Below, piece by piece: positions 13,876 to 26,541 of a stretch of 64,000 bases of DNA. The notes beneath the pieces are model-generated. The model was not told the DNA's origin. It did not search any database and worked only from the letters and a program-made list of their open reading frames with translations. Every line of letters starts with the position of its first letter. Positions within the stretch are counted from its first letter, which is position 1. A program made the translations under genes and the position numbers. The stretch is from Cyprinodon diabolis (Eukaryota > Chordata > Actinopteri > Cyprinodontiformes > Cyprinodontidae). The stretch lies in the NCBI GenBank assembly GCA_030533445.1, contig CM060070.1:48718589-48782588 (forward strand), written 5' to 3'.

Positions 13876-16537
13876 GATGTTTAAAGATTAATTCAGAGCC
13901 AAACATCCAGATGTTAACGGGTGAATTTAGAGTCAAACATCCAGATGTTAACAAATGAATTCAGAGCAAAATATCCAGATGTTAAAGGATGAATTCAGAG
14001 CCAAACATCCAGATGTTAACGGGTGTATTTCAGAGCCTAAAATCTAGATGTAAACAGGTAAATTTCAGAGCCTAAAATCCAGATGTTAATGGATGAATTC
14101 AGAGCAAAATATTCAGATGTTAATGGGTGGATTTAGAGCCGAACATCCAAATGTTAACGGGTGAATTTAGATCCAAACATCCAGATGTTAACGGATGAAT
14201 TCAGAGCCAAACATCCAGATGTTAACTGACGAATTCAGAGCCAAACATCCAGATGTTAACTGACGAATTCAGAGCCAAATATCCAGATGTTAACGGATGA
14301 ATTCAGAGCCAAATATCCAGATGCTAACGGTTCAATTCAGAGCCAAATATCCAAATTTTAACGGGTGAATTCAGAATCTAAAATCCAGAGGTTAACGGAT
14401 GAATTTAGAGCCAAACATCCAGATGTTAATAGGTGAATTTAGAGCTGAACATCCAGGTGTTAACGGATGAATTCAGAGCCACATATCCAGATGTTAAAGG
14501 GTGAATTCAGAGTCAAATATCCAGATGTTAATCGGTGAATTCAGAGCCTAAAGTCCAGATGTTAACGGCTGAATTCAGAGCCAAACATCCAGATATTAAT
14601 GGATAAATTCAGAGCTAAATATTCAGATGATAATGGGTGAATTTAGAGCCAAACATCCCGATGTTAACGGGTGAATTCAGAGCCAAAAATCCCGATGTTA
14701 ATGGATAAATTCAGAGAAAAATAGTCAGATGTTATTGGATGAATTCAGAGTCAAACATCCCGATGTTTACGGGTGAATTCAGAGCCAAACATCCAGATGT
14801 TAACGGGTGAATTCAGAGCCAAACATCCAGATGTTAAAAGATTAATTCAGAGCCAAAAATACAGATGTGAACGGATGAATTCAGAGCCTAAAATCAAGAT
14901 GTTTAAAGATTAATTCAGAGCCAAACATCCAGATGCTAACGGGTCAGTTTAGAGTCAAACATCCAGATGTTAACGAATGAATTCAGAGCCAAACATCCAA
15001 ATGTTAAAGGATGAATTCAGAGCCAAACATCCAGATGTGAACGAGTGAATTCAGAGCCAAATACCCAGGTGTTAACAGGGGAATTCAGAGCCAAATATCC
15101 AGATGTTAACGGGTGAATTCAGAGCCAAACATCCAGATGTTAACGGATTAATTCAGAGCCAAACATCCAGATGTTAACGGGTGAATTCAGAGCCAAATAT
15201 CCAGATGTTAACGAATTAATTCAGATCCAAACATCCAGATGTTAATGCCTGAATTCAGAGCCAAACATCCAGATATTAATGGATAAATTCAGAGCAAAAT
15301 ATTCAGATGTTAATGGGTGAATTTAGAGCCAAACATCCCGATGTTAATGGATAAATTCAGAGCAAAATATTCAGAAGTTAATGGGTGAATTCAGAGCCAA
15401 ACATCCCGATGTTAATGGATAAATTCAGAGCAAAATATTCAGAAGTTAATGGGTGAATTCAGAGCCAAACATCCCGATGTTAACGGGTGAATTCAGAGCC
15501 AAAGATCCAGATGTTAACAGGTGAATTTAGAGCCAAACATCCAGATGTTAAAGGATGCATTCAGAGCCAAATCTCCAGATGATAACTGGTGAATTTAGAG
15601 TCAAACATCCAGATGTTAACGGATGAATTCAGAGCCAAACATCCAGATGTTAACTGGTGAATTTAGAGTCAAACATCCAGATGTTAATGGATGAATTCAG
15701 AGCCAAACATCCAGATGTTAACGGGTGAACTCAGAGCCAAACATCCAGATGTTAAAAGATTAATTCAGAGTCAAACATCCAGATGTTAACGAATGAATTC
15801 AGAGCAAAACATCCAGATGTTAAAGGATGAATTCAGAGCCAAACATCCAGATGTTAACAGGTGAATTTCAGAGCCTAAAATCTAGATGTAAACAGGTAAA
15901 TTTCAGAGCCTAAAATCCAGATGTTAATGGATGAATTCAGAGCAAAATATTAAGATGTTAATGGGTGAATTTAGAGCCGAACATCCAAATGTTAACGGGT
16001 GAATTTAGATCCAAACATCCAGATGTTAACGGATGAATCCAGAGCCAAACATCCAGATGTTAACTGACGAATTCAGAGCCAAATATCCAGATGTGAACGG
16101 GGGAATTCAGAGCCATACATCCAGATGTTAACGGATGAATTCAGAGCCACATATCCAGATGTTAACGGATGAATGCAGAGCCCAACATCCAGATGTTAAT
16201 GGATGAATTAAGAGCCAAACATCCAGATGTTATCTGATGAATTCAGAGCCAAACATCCAGATGTGAACGGGGGAATTCAGAGCCATACATCCAGATGTTA
16301 ACGGATTAATTCAGAGCCAAATATCCAGATGCTAACAGGTGAATTCAGAGCCAAATATCCACATGCTAACGGTTCAATTTAGAGCCAAATATCCAAATGT
16401 TAACGGGTGAATTCAGTCTAAAATCCAGGGGTTAACGGATGAATTTAGAGCCAAACATCCAGATGTTAATAGGTGAATTTAGAGCTGAACATCCAGATGT
16501 TAACGGGTGAATTTAGAGCCAAACATCCAGATGTGAA
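13876..16537. repeat. Higher-order repeat block, copy of 10,576-13,237 (period 3,300 bp)
   Basis: The 2,662 bp from 10,576 recur at an offset of exactly 3,300 bp. I found about eight single-base differences by eye (for example 11,033/14,333, 11,935/15,235 and 12,173/15,473), so the copies are roughly 99.7% identical. Divergence begins at 13,238/16,538 (GTGAACGAG against GTGAATGGG). This is the youngest-looking duplication within the array. Confidence 0.85.
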
Positions 16538-19500
16538 TGGGTGAATTCACAGCCAAACATCCAGATGTTAACGGGTGAATTCAGAGCCATACATCCAGAT
16601 GTTAATGGATGAATTCAGAGCCAAACATCCAGATGTTAACGGGTGAATTTAGCGCCAAACATCCAGATGTTAACTGATGAATTCGGAGACAAACATCCAG
16701 ATGTGAACGGGGGAATTCACACCCAAACATCCAGATGTGAACGGGTGAATTCAGAGCCATACATCCAGATGTTAACGGATTAATTCAGAGCCAAATATCC
16801 AGATGCTAACAGGTGAATTCAGAGCCAAATATCCAGATGCTAACGGTTCAATTCAGAGCCAAATATCCAAATGTTAACGGGTGAATTCAGTCTAAAATCC
16901 AGAGGTTAACGGATGAATTTAGAGCCAAACATCCAGATGTTAATAGGTGAATTTAGAGCTGAACATCCAGATGTTAACTGATGAATTCGGAGACAAACAT
17001 CCAGATTTGAACGGGGGAATTCACACCCAAACATCCAGATGTGAACGGGGAAATTCAGAGCCATACATCCAGATGTTAACGGATTAATTCAGAGCCAAAT
17101 ATCCAGATGCTAACAGGTGAATTCAGAGCCAAATATCCAGAATCTATAGGTTCAATTGAGAGCCAAATATCCAAATGTTAACGGGTGAATTCAGAGTCTA
17201 AAATCCGGAGGTTAACGGATGAATTTAGAGCCAAACATCAAGATGTTAATAGGTGAATTTAGAACTGAACATCCAGATGTTAATGGGTGAATTTAGAGCC
17301 AAACATCCAGATGTGAATGGGTGAATTCACAGCCAAACATCCAGATGTTCACGGCTGAATTCAGAGCCATACATCCAGATGTTAATTGATTAATTCAGAG
17401 CCAAACATCCAGATGTTACTGGGTGAATTTAGAGCCAAACATGCAGATATTAACGTATGAATTCAGAGCCAAACATCCAGATGTGAACGGGTGAATTTAG
17501 AGCCAAACATCGAGATGTTAACGGGTGGATTCAGAGCAAAACATCCAGATGTGAATGAGTGAATTCAGGGCCAAACATCCAGATGTGAATGAGTGAATTC
17601 AGAGCCAAACATCCAGATGTGAACGAGTGAATTCAGAGCCAAATACCCAGGTGTTAACAGGGGAATTCAGAGCCAAATATCCAGATGTTAACGAATTATT
17701 TCAGATCCAAACATCCAGATGTTAACGGCTGAATTCAGAGCCAAACATCCAGATATTAATGGATAAATTCAGAGCAAAATATTCAGATGTTAATGGGTGA
17801 ATTTAGAGCCAAACATCCCGATGTTAATGGATAAATTCAGAGCAAAATATTCAGAAGTTAATGGGTGAATTCAGAGCCAAACATCCCGATGTTAACGGGT
17901 GAATTCAGAGCCAAAAATCCAGATGTTAACAGGTGAATTTAGAGCGAAACATCCAGATGTTAAAGGATGCATTCAGAGCCAAATCTCCAGATGATAACCG
18001 GTGAATTTAGAGTCAAACATTCAGATGTTAACGGATGAATTCAGAGCCAAACATCCAGATGTTAACTGGTGAATTTAGAGTCAAACATCCAGATGTTAAT
18101 GGATGAATTCAGAGCCAAACATCCAGATGTTAACGGGTGAACTCAGAGCCAAACATCCAGATGTTAAAAGATGAATTCAGAGCCAAAAGTACAGATGTGA
18201 ACGGATGATTTCAGAGCCAAAAATACAGATGTGAACAGATGAATTCAGAGCCTAAAATCAAGATGTTTAAAGATTAATTCAGAGCCAAACATCCAGATGT
18301 TAACAGGTGAATTTAGAGTCAAACATCCAGATGTTAACAAATGAATTCAGAGCAAAACATCCAGATGTTAAAGGATGAATTCAGAGCCAAACATCCAGAT
18401 GTTAACGGGTGTATTTCAGAGCCTAAAATCTAGATGTAAACAGGTAAATTTCAGAGCCTAAAATCCAGATGTTAATGGATGAATTCAGAGCAAAATATTC
18501 AGATGTTAATGGGTGGATTTAGAGCCGAACATCCAAATGTTAACGGGTGAATTTAGATCCAAACATCCAGATGTTAACGGATGAATTCAGAGCCAAACAT
18601 CCAGATGTTAACTGACGAATTCAGAGCCAAACATCCAGATGTTAACTGACGAATTCAGAGCCAAATATCCAGATGTGAACGGGGGAATTCAGAGCCATAC
18701 ATCCAGATGTTAACGGATGAATTCAGAGCCACATATCCAGATGTTAACGGATGAATGCAGAGCCAAACATCCAGATGTTAATGGATGAATTCAGAGCCAA
18801 ACATCCAGATGTTATCTGATGAATTCAGAGCCAAACATCCAGATGTGAACGAGTGAATTCAGAGCCAAATATCCAAATGTTAACGGGTGAATTCAGAGTC
18901 TAAAATCTGGAGGTTAACGGATGAATTTAGAGCCAAACATCCAGATGTTAATAGGTGAATTTAGAGCTCAACATCCAGATGTTAACGGGTGAATTTAGAG
19001 CCAAACATCCAGATGTGAATGGGTGAATTCACAGCCAAACATCCAGATGTTAACGGCTGAATTCAGAGCCATACATCCAGAAGTTAATGGGTGAATTCAG
19101 AGCCAAACATCCCGATGTTAACGGGTGAATTCAGAGCCAAAAATCCAGATGTTAACAGGTGAATTTAGAGCGAAACATCCAGATGTTAAAGGATGCATTC
19201 AGAGCCAAATCTCCAGATGATAACTGGTGAATTTAGAGTCAAACATTCAGATGTTAACGGATGAATTCAGAGCCAAACATCCAGATGTTAACTGGTGAAT
19301 TTAGAGTCAAACATCCAGATGTTAATGGATGAATTCAGAGCCAAACATCCAGATGTTAACGGGTGAACTCAGAGCCAAACATCCAGATGTTAAAAGATGA
19401 ATTCAGAGCCAAAAATACAGATGTGAACGGATGATTTCAGAGCCAAAAATACAGATGTGAACAGATGAATTCAGAGCCTAAAATCAAGATGTTTAAAGAT

Positions 19501-22159
19501 TAATTCAGAGCCAAACATCCAGATGTTAACGGGTGAATTTAGAGTCAAACATCCAGATGTTAACAAATGAATTCAGAGCAAAACATCCAGATGTTAAAGG
19601 ATGAATTCAGAGCCAAACATCCAGATGTTAACGGGTGTATTTCAGAGCCTAAAATCTAGATGTAAACAGGTAAATTTCAGAGCCTAAAATCCAGATGTTA
19701 ATGGATGAATTCAGAGCAAAATATTCAGATGTTAATGGGTGGATTTAGAGCCGAACATCCAAATGTTAACGGGTGAATTTAGATCCACACATCCAGATGT
19801 TAACGGATGAATTCAGAGCCAAACATCCAGATGTTAACTGACGAATTCAGAGCCAAACATCCAGATGTTAACTGATGAATTCAGAGCCAAATATCCAGAT
19901 GTGAACGGTGGAATTCAGAGCCATACATCCAGATGTTAACGGATGAATTCAGAGCCACATATCCAGATGTTAACGGATGAATGCAGAGCCAAACATCCAG
20001 ATGTTAATGGATGAATTCAGAGCCAAACATCCAGATGTTATCTGATGAATTCAGAGCCAAACATCCAGATGTGAACGGGGGAATTCAGAGCCATACATCC
20101 AGATGTTAACGGATTAATTCAGAGCCAAATATCCAGATGCTAACAGGTGAATTCAGAGCCAAATATCCAGATGCTAACGGTTCAATTCAGAGCCAAATAT
20201 CCAAATGTTAACGGGTGAATTCAGTCTAAAATCCAGAGGTTAACGGATGAATTTAGAGCCAAACATCCAGATGTTAATAGGTAAATTTAGAGCTGAACAT
20301 TCAGATTTTAACGGGTGAATTTAGAGCCAAACATCCAGATGTGAATGGGTGAATTCACAGCCAAACATTACAGATGTTAACGGGTGAATTCAGAGCCATA
20401 CATCCAGATGTTAATGGATGAATTCAGAGCCAAACATCCAGATGTTAACGGGTGAATTTAGCGCCAAACATCCAGATGTTAACTTATGAATTCGGAGACA
20501 AACATCCAGATGTGAACGGGGGAATTCACACCCAAACATCCAGATGTGAACGGGGGAATTCAGAGCCATACATCCAGATGTTACAGGATTAATTCAGAGC
20601 CAAATATCCAGATGCTAACAGGTGAATTCAGAGCCAAATATCCAGATGCTATAGGTTCAATTCAGAGCCAAATATCCAAATGTTAACGGGTGAATTCAGA
20701 GTCTAAAATCCGGAGGTTAACGGATGAATTTAGAGCCAAACATCCAGATGTTAATAGGTGAATTTAGAGCTCAACATCCAGATGTTAACGGGTGAATTTA
20801 GAGCCAAACATCCAGATGTGAATGGGTGAATTCACAGCCAAACATCCAGATGTTAACGGCTGAATTCAGAGCCATACATCCAGATGTTAATCGATGAATT
20901 CAGAGCCAAACATCCAGATGTTAACGGGTGAATTTAGAGCCAAACATGTAGATATTAACGTATGAATTCAGAGCCAAACATCCAGATGTGAACGGGTGAA
21001 TTTAGAGCCAAACATCCAGATGTTAACGGGTGAATTCAGAGCCAAACATCCAGATGTGAATGAGTGAATTCAGGGCCAAACATCCAGATGTGAACGAGTG
21101 AATTCAGAGCCAAACATCCAGATGTGAACGAGTGAATTCAGAGCCAAATACCCAGGTGTTAACAGGGGAATTCAGAGCCAAATATCCAGATGTTAACGGG
21201 TGAATTCAGAGCCAAACATCCAGATGTTAATGGAGGAATTTAGAGCTAAACATCCAGATGTTAACAGGTGAATTCAAACATCCATATTTAGTGTGAGAAC
21301 AAAGCCAAGGAGCTGCCATGGAGGGAAATGAAGGAAACCCTAAAGGTATAGAGGAAAATTTTCTTTTTTTGGGTGGATCATCTCCATCATTTGTCCTCCT
21401 AACTGTCAATAATTCAGGTGATATGTTTACGTAAGGCCGTCCTACATGCTCGTCCCATTAGCTATTTTTCCTGAGCACTTTCAGGTGTCTATCTGTGGTT
21501 AACTATGCGTCATGTTTAGTTTAACCTGTCTAACCCACATGCAGAACACTCAGAGGCAGGAGAAAAGTTCAAAGGTTTATTAAAGATGAAAGTACAGGTT
21601 CAATGATCAGATCCAGTGGGGAACTCGTCTGGTCACGAGTGGGTTCTGAAAAGGCACACAGATTTATCAGATCCAGGAAGAGACTGGACTGGTCACGAGT
21701 GGGTTCACTGCAGAGGGGGACAGAGGAGTTAGTGGAGGTCCAGGTATTTTGCAGGATTGAGAGTGTGCTGGGCAGTACCTGTTCTGGAGTAGAGCAGAGA
21801 AGCTGAAGGGGGGAACCTTGAGGGTCCAGAGGCTGTCGGCAGGCTGAGGGCTAGGCGGAGGCAGAGCTAAGTTGAGTGCAGGCAGATCACAGATTAGAGT
21901 TTCCTTCCATTATCTTCTGAGAGCGGGCAGGCAGAACTTTGACAGGAATTGTTCTCCAGAGTTCTTCTGAGAACGGACAGGCAGATCACCGGCAGAGAAA
22001 CTCTTCAGGGTTTCAGGTTTCAGGCAGGTTCAGTCTAGGAAGCAGAGATGAGAAAACAGATCAGGTTCAGGTTCTCAAGGAGTCAGAGTTTTCAGACAGG
22101 CTGGTTGGCTCAGGCTTGCTAACCGTTACTGGCAAACACTGGCACTGGAGAGAAGTTTT

Positions 22160-23946
22160 GTTGGAATTAAAGGAACAGCACTAGACTGGTTTAAATCTTG
22201 TCTATCTGATCGAATTCAGTTTGTTCATGTTAATGATAGATCTTCAACATGCTCAAAGGTTACCTGTGGAGTACCACAGGGATCAGTGCTAGGACCAATT
22301 CTCTTTACTTTATACATGCTTCCAATCGGTAGTTATTAGACAGCATGGGATTATTTTCCACTGTTATGCTGATGATACCCAGCTATATCTGTCTATAATC
22401 CAGATGAAGCTAACCCATTACATAGATTACAGGCCTGTCTGAAGACAAAAAAACCTGGATGACTCTTAACTTTCTTCTTCTGAATGCAGACAAAACAGAA
22501 GTTATAGTCTTTGGACCAGAGTCTTTGAAAAAGAAGCTGATTAGTCAGTCACTTCATTTGGATGGGATTAAACTGATTTCAGAAAATAAAGTAAAAAATC
22601 TTGGTGTTGTTTTTGATCAGGACCCTTTCATTTAAATCCCAGATCAAAGAGGTTTCTAGAATTTCCTTCTTTCATCTGAGGAATATTGCAAAAATGAGAA
22701 ATCTCCTGTCCAGGGGTGATGCTGAGAAACTAGTCCATGCATTTGTTACTTCAAGGCTGGACTATTGTAATTCTTTACTATCAGGAAGTCCACAAACTGT
22801 AGTTAAAAGACTTCAGCTGATCCAAAATGCTGCAGCCAGAGTTCTGATGGAAATGAAAAAGAGAGATCATATCTCTCCTATCCTGGCTTCTCTTCATTGG
22901 CTTCCTGTTAAATCCAGAATAGAATTTAAAATCCTCCTTCTCACATATAAAGCCTTAAATGGCCAAGCTCCATCTGATATCAGAGATCTGATTGTTCCTT
23001 ATGTTCCTAACAGAGCACTTCGCTCTCAATCTGCAGGTTTACTAGTGGTTCCTAGAATTTCTAAAAATAGAATGGGAGGCAGATCTTTTAGTTCTCAGGC
23101 TCCTCTCCTGTGGAACCAACTACCAGTTTTAGTCCGTGAGGCAGACACCCTGTCTACTTTTAAGGCTTGGCTTAAAACTTTCCTTTTTGATAAAGCTTCT
23201 AGTTAGAGTGGCTCAGGTTATCCTGAGCTATCTCTATAGTTCTGCTGCTATAGGCTTAGACTGCTGGAGGACATAGGGACCCCCATTTCATCATTCTGCT
23301 TCATTCTCTCTCTGTTCTCCTATTCTGCAGAATCTGTTAGTTCAATCTCTAACGTTCTGCTCTCTCTGCTTTTCCTCAGAGTAGCTTCATCTGGTCTGTT
23401 CCTGTTTGGCTGTGACGTCATCCTGGAAAGAAACATCAGCTGTGCTGCTTCCATCAACACCCTTGTTTATAGATGTTGGAGATTGGCCTGTTTTCCAGTG
23501 TGGTCCTGTTTCTCTGACCGTGACTGAGTGGATGTGCTCTCTTCATCCTCTGACATGGGAGCTGGCTCGGAGCTCGTCTGCCTGGCTGTGTGTTTCCTGG
23601 ACGGGGCCGCCTTTGGAGCTGGTTGACAGTTGCCTTTTGTATCTATGCTTCTTTTTCTATGTCTCCTTGAACCCCAGTGGGCCTCAGCAGATGGCCGCTC
23701 ACACTGAGCCTGGTTCTGCTGGAGGTTTCTTCCTGTTCAAAGGGAGTTTTTCCTCTCCACTGTCGCTACAAGCATGCTTAGTGTGAGGGATTGTATTTGA
23801 GTCAATGAGTCAATGCAATCAGCTCGTTTTCCTTAGATAGAAAACTTTGTATCAATTTGACTGTATGATCTGGTTGAACTGTAAAGTGCCTTGAGATGAC
23901 GTGTGTTGTGAATTTGGCGCTATATAAATAAACTGAATTGAATTGA
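22160..23946 (+). mobile_element. L2-like LINE, 5'-truncated (family A, copy 1)
   Basis: This is the 3' portion of a non-LTR retrotransposon inserted in an LTR. It keeps reverse transcriptase signatures: GVPQGSVLGP near 22,268 and YADD at 22,365-22,376, followed by the C-terminal region typical of teleost L2/CR1-group elements. After the coding part comes a 3' untranslated region ending in a short (TGAATT) tail at about 23,930-23,946. The same sequence recurs at 51,437-52,805, with fragments at 38,811-39,115, about 32,150-32,205 and, inverted, about 62,071-62,165. The 5' end is truncated, as expected from target-primed reverse transcription. Family naming is by motif memory only. Confidence 0.8.
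22240..23206 (+). pseudogene. LINE reverse transcriptase C-terminal remnant
   Basis: The remnant holds the RT palm region (GVPQGS, YADD) and then an open stretch from 22,601 to 23,206 that encodes about 200 residues. That stretch includes [38 protein letters not shown] and a closing FKAWLKTFLF, which are the conserved C-terminal landmarks of teleost L2-like ORF2. The part between YADD and 22,600 contains a small deletion and frameshifts, so the gene is not functional. It is transposon-derived and not a host gene. Confidence 0.8.
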
Positions 23947-24081
23947 AGTCCTCCGCCTCCTTAAATACGGATCTCCTGATGAGCAGATGAGAGACAGGTG
24001 GTGCAATCAGCTCCGGCTCCAGGAGATCTCGTACGCCCTCTGGTGGATAAAGTGGACAGACCTCCAGATCCCAACACTATG

Positions 24082-26541
24082 GTTTCAGAGTCATTGAAGC
24101 TCACCTTTCTCACCGTGTTTTTTTGAAAATGGCCGAAGATCGTAAGAGAAAAAATGTCTACAAAGTGGATGAAAAGAAATGAAAGGCCTCAGAAGAGAGA
24201 AACAGGACTAGAATGTTTCTGGGAAATTCTTTCACGTGATGGTGTTCACTGAAAGCACAGGCCGGGATTCCCACTGATGCCTCGGTTCCAAAGTTTCTAC
24301 TCTTCGACAGGCTATTTGGAGAAATCCATTTTACATCTCTGCTGGTAAATTGAGGAGAAATGGGCTCGTGCACACTCTCGCACACGGGTATCAGGTGTTC
24401 CCTCTCAGGAGCGGGTAAATGGTTGTGTATATGATTTTTTTTTAATGGAGAGGGCGGGTCTTTTAAAAACAATTTGAAAATCCTCCTTTAAGATGGAGCA
24501 GAGTATTTTTGATTATGTTCAGGAAATATGTTAACCATATTAACCCTTTATATTCCAACAACCTGTGTTCAATTAACTTTTGTGATGCGTAAAATAAAAT
24601 AATGTTCAAAGAGGCCAGTTTTAATATTAAAGCTTTTAATGATTAAATCAGGTTGATTTATAATAACCAAATGGTTTATTGTTTTAGAAGCACTCTTGTT
24701 TGGTGTTGTGGGAAAAAGTATTCAACTATTCACTCCAGTTTAATAAACAGAGATCAATGGATTTCACTCAGTCAGCAATTTATCATATCTTTGCAAATAG
24801 AGAACAGTTCATCATACGGCCCTTACTGCATGGTAAGCAGCCCTGTTCTGGCAGCGTTCGTTTCCGCTTACTTACAACAACAGAAAGTTTAAACTAATTA
24901 CAGACACTTTGGTTAAACAGTAACATGTTATGAATAAACCTTGAGAAATAATCTGTTTTTTATGCTAACTGTATATTTTTATGCAAACACTCCTTACTCG
25001 GGCATTTTGTGGCCTTGCAGGTGAAACAGACTGAGTAAAAACACTGTTCAATGGATAAACAGCATAACTCGATATATGAAATAAGAGAAACCCGAACCCT
25101 TCTGACCGTACTTGGTTGGTCTGTCTGTAGGAACAACAAAACTAAATCATCTTGCTGAGGAAAGAATTATATTTAAACTGAGTATTATTAAGCTAAATAT
25201 GACGCATTATTTTAGGATTTTAGGCAAGATTATAGTTTCCTTTTCAATTCAATTAAAAAACTTAAAACTCAAGAAGAGCCTAACAAACTCTGAGTTTTCC
25301 ATTTCACAGTAGCCACTGGAGTGGCTAGGTGTAGCCCCGACTAAACGAGTCACCATGACGACAGGAAACAGGAAGTGCCTTTTTCAACCCACTGGAATTA
25401 GGGATTTTAATGAGGAAATGAAACAAAAGAAATGTGGACTGTGTTTAAGAGACAAAGAGAAACAGCTCTACAGCTGCAAAGGAGAGGAAGATGGTGACGG
25501 AGAAGATTGTTGGTTGAGTTAATACGTGAGTTTATATGAAGGCCACAGCAGAAACTGTATTCCAGAAAGTAAAAAACTGAATTATACTATTAAGGATGAA
25601 GTTTTATATATCTAGAAATGTTTACTCATTTTTAGTGGTCATCTGCCATTTATAAGCTTGACTGAGTATTTATTTATGATATCGGAAATAGATTTCTATA
25701 TAGTCAAAATAATACAAATGCTGACCACTAACAATAAGAATATAGAGATCTATAATTAATTTCTAGACATCCAGAATGTTTACTATAGATGTGAAGAATG
25801 CCATTTTATTTGAAATGGTCATCCTGCAATAAAAAAAGTTTTTTTTAGATATCAGGAATACATGTTCAGTAAAACAAATGCATATCAAAATGGCTTGCCA
25901 TTGGCTGTTGTGACCACAGAAATATTACAGGTTTATTTCTTGAATGGTAGTGGATCAATGTATCTATTTAGGTGAAATCATCTGTCTGCAGGTGAAGATA
26001 AAGAATAAAAACGTTCTAACAGGTAGAACCAGTTCATCATCTCATGGGTTCATCCTCAGGTTGATACCGTCTTCTTTTACACTGTTGTTGCACTGTTTGC
26101 AGCAACATTATATCATCCCAATAAATGGTCGTTATTTCAGGTTATCAGTCCCATAGAATGGCTCCAGATTAGGCTCAGTAGGTTGTTATCATTGAGTGAA
26201 TGCTAACCCTAACCCTATATCATTCCAGGTCACCTCTATGATCAGCTGTTTGTATCTATACATTCTGGATCTATCTACTGTAGGTCAGGCAAATTTAAGG
26301 GCTATAGTATAAACTTCTCATTACTTTTAAATCCCAGGCTTCTTTAGGCCATGGGAACGTAGAAGCTATGCCCAAACAAAGCCTGTGCAGTTTCAGCTAA
26401 CTTTACAGGACATAAGATCAAATGGTAACTGTGCTAAAACCTTTGGGCACTATTGCTTTACCCAAACACCTGCTTTAGATAAGCTCCCATCACCCTAGAC
26501 CACACCATAGGTGATTGTTGACTGCAGTAGACGCAGCGTCT
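24082..26541. other. 3' flank of the desmoglein gene, no gene seen
   Basis: AT-rich sequence with only short chance frames. It must contain the 3' UTR of the minus-strand desmoglein next to 26,541. At 25,560-25,900 there are loosely repeated phrases (TCTAGAAATGTTTAC, ATGCCATTTTATTTGAAATGGTCAT in pieces) that look like a decayed interspersed repeat, not identified. At 25,355-25,520 a purine-rich segment with GAAACAGGAAGTG (Ets-like core) precedes a possible donor GTGAGT, but no coding exon could be supported. Confidence 0.5.
25932..25937 (-). terminator. Possible poly(A) signal of the desmoglein transcript
   Basis: The plus strand reads TTTATT, so the minus strand carries AATAAA about 605 bp beyond the desmoglein stop codon. 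It is the first canonical hexamer I found downstream of the stop. Transcript evidence is absent and a longer 3' UTR is possible. Confidence 0.3.

Larger units (their letters stand above)
1..21290. repeat. 34-bp satellite array (about 620 monomers, open at left edge)
   Basis: The whole interval is tandem copies of a 34-bp unit. The commonest form runs GAATTCAGAGCC, then AAACATCC, AGATGTTAAC and GGGT. The spacing of successive GAATTCAGAGCC starts is 34 bp (for example 372 to 406). Variants recur in sets: TTTAGA for TTCAGA, GTGAAC for GTTAAC, CTAAAATCC for CAAACATCC, and AAAATAC for AACATCC. Occasional 32-36-bp units change the phase. Most monomers carry an EcoRI palindrome and an HpaI palindrome (GTTAAC). 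TGA and TAA recur in each unit and 34 is not a multiple of 3, so no frame stays open. No gene, transposon or non-satellite spacer is seen. The array begins before base 1 and ends near 21,290, where the last unit degenerates. It is a tandem satellite of unknown name; centromeric, heterochromatic or interstitial location cannot be decided here. Confidence 0.97.
21508..24076 (-). mobile_element. Solo LTR, minus orientation, split by a LINE
   Basis: A 5-bp duplication CTATG lies at 21,503-21,507 and 24,077-24,081. The element starts CGTCATG (expected TGTCATG with one transition) and ends with CCCAACA. The poly(A) signal AATAAA is on the minus strand at 21,576-21,581. The 3' terminal part is the reverse complement of the 5' end of the LTR at 63,101 (TGTTGGGATCTGGAG), and the 5' part matches that LTR's distal end, so both belong to one family. 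The interior from about 22,160 to 23,946 is a later LINE insertion, leaving about 780 bp of LTR. No second LTR or internal region was found, hence a solo LTR. Confidence 0.75.

Noticed and set aside
1..21290. CRISPR-like array of about 34-bp repeats
   Set aside because: Repeats are contiguous without unique spacers, the window is vertebrate and no cas-like genes exist. It is a tandem satellite.
1..21290. CENP-B box in the monomer
   Set aside because: The CGGGT part recalls half of the box but the required TTCG and spacing are absent on both strands.
21603..22184. Small plus-strand genes at 21,603 and 21,939
   Set aside because: They lie within an LTR and have no protein resemblance.
22601..23206. 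Host gene for a 201-residue protein
   Set aside because: It is the C-terminus of a LINE reverse transcriptase, with the YADD motif upstream and other copies in the window.
25470..25530. First exon of a plus-strand gene (ATGGTGACGG then GTGAGT)
   Set aside because: Stops after a few codons and has no following exon; kept only as a note in the flank entry.
26203..26220. Telomere-like CTAACCCTAACCCTA
   Set aside because: Only two and a half units; chance level and not an interstitial telomere array.
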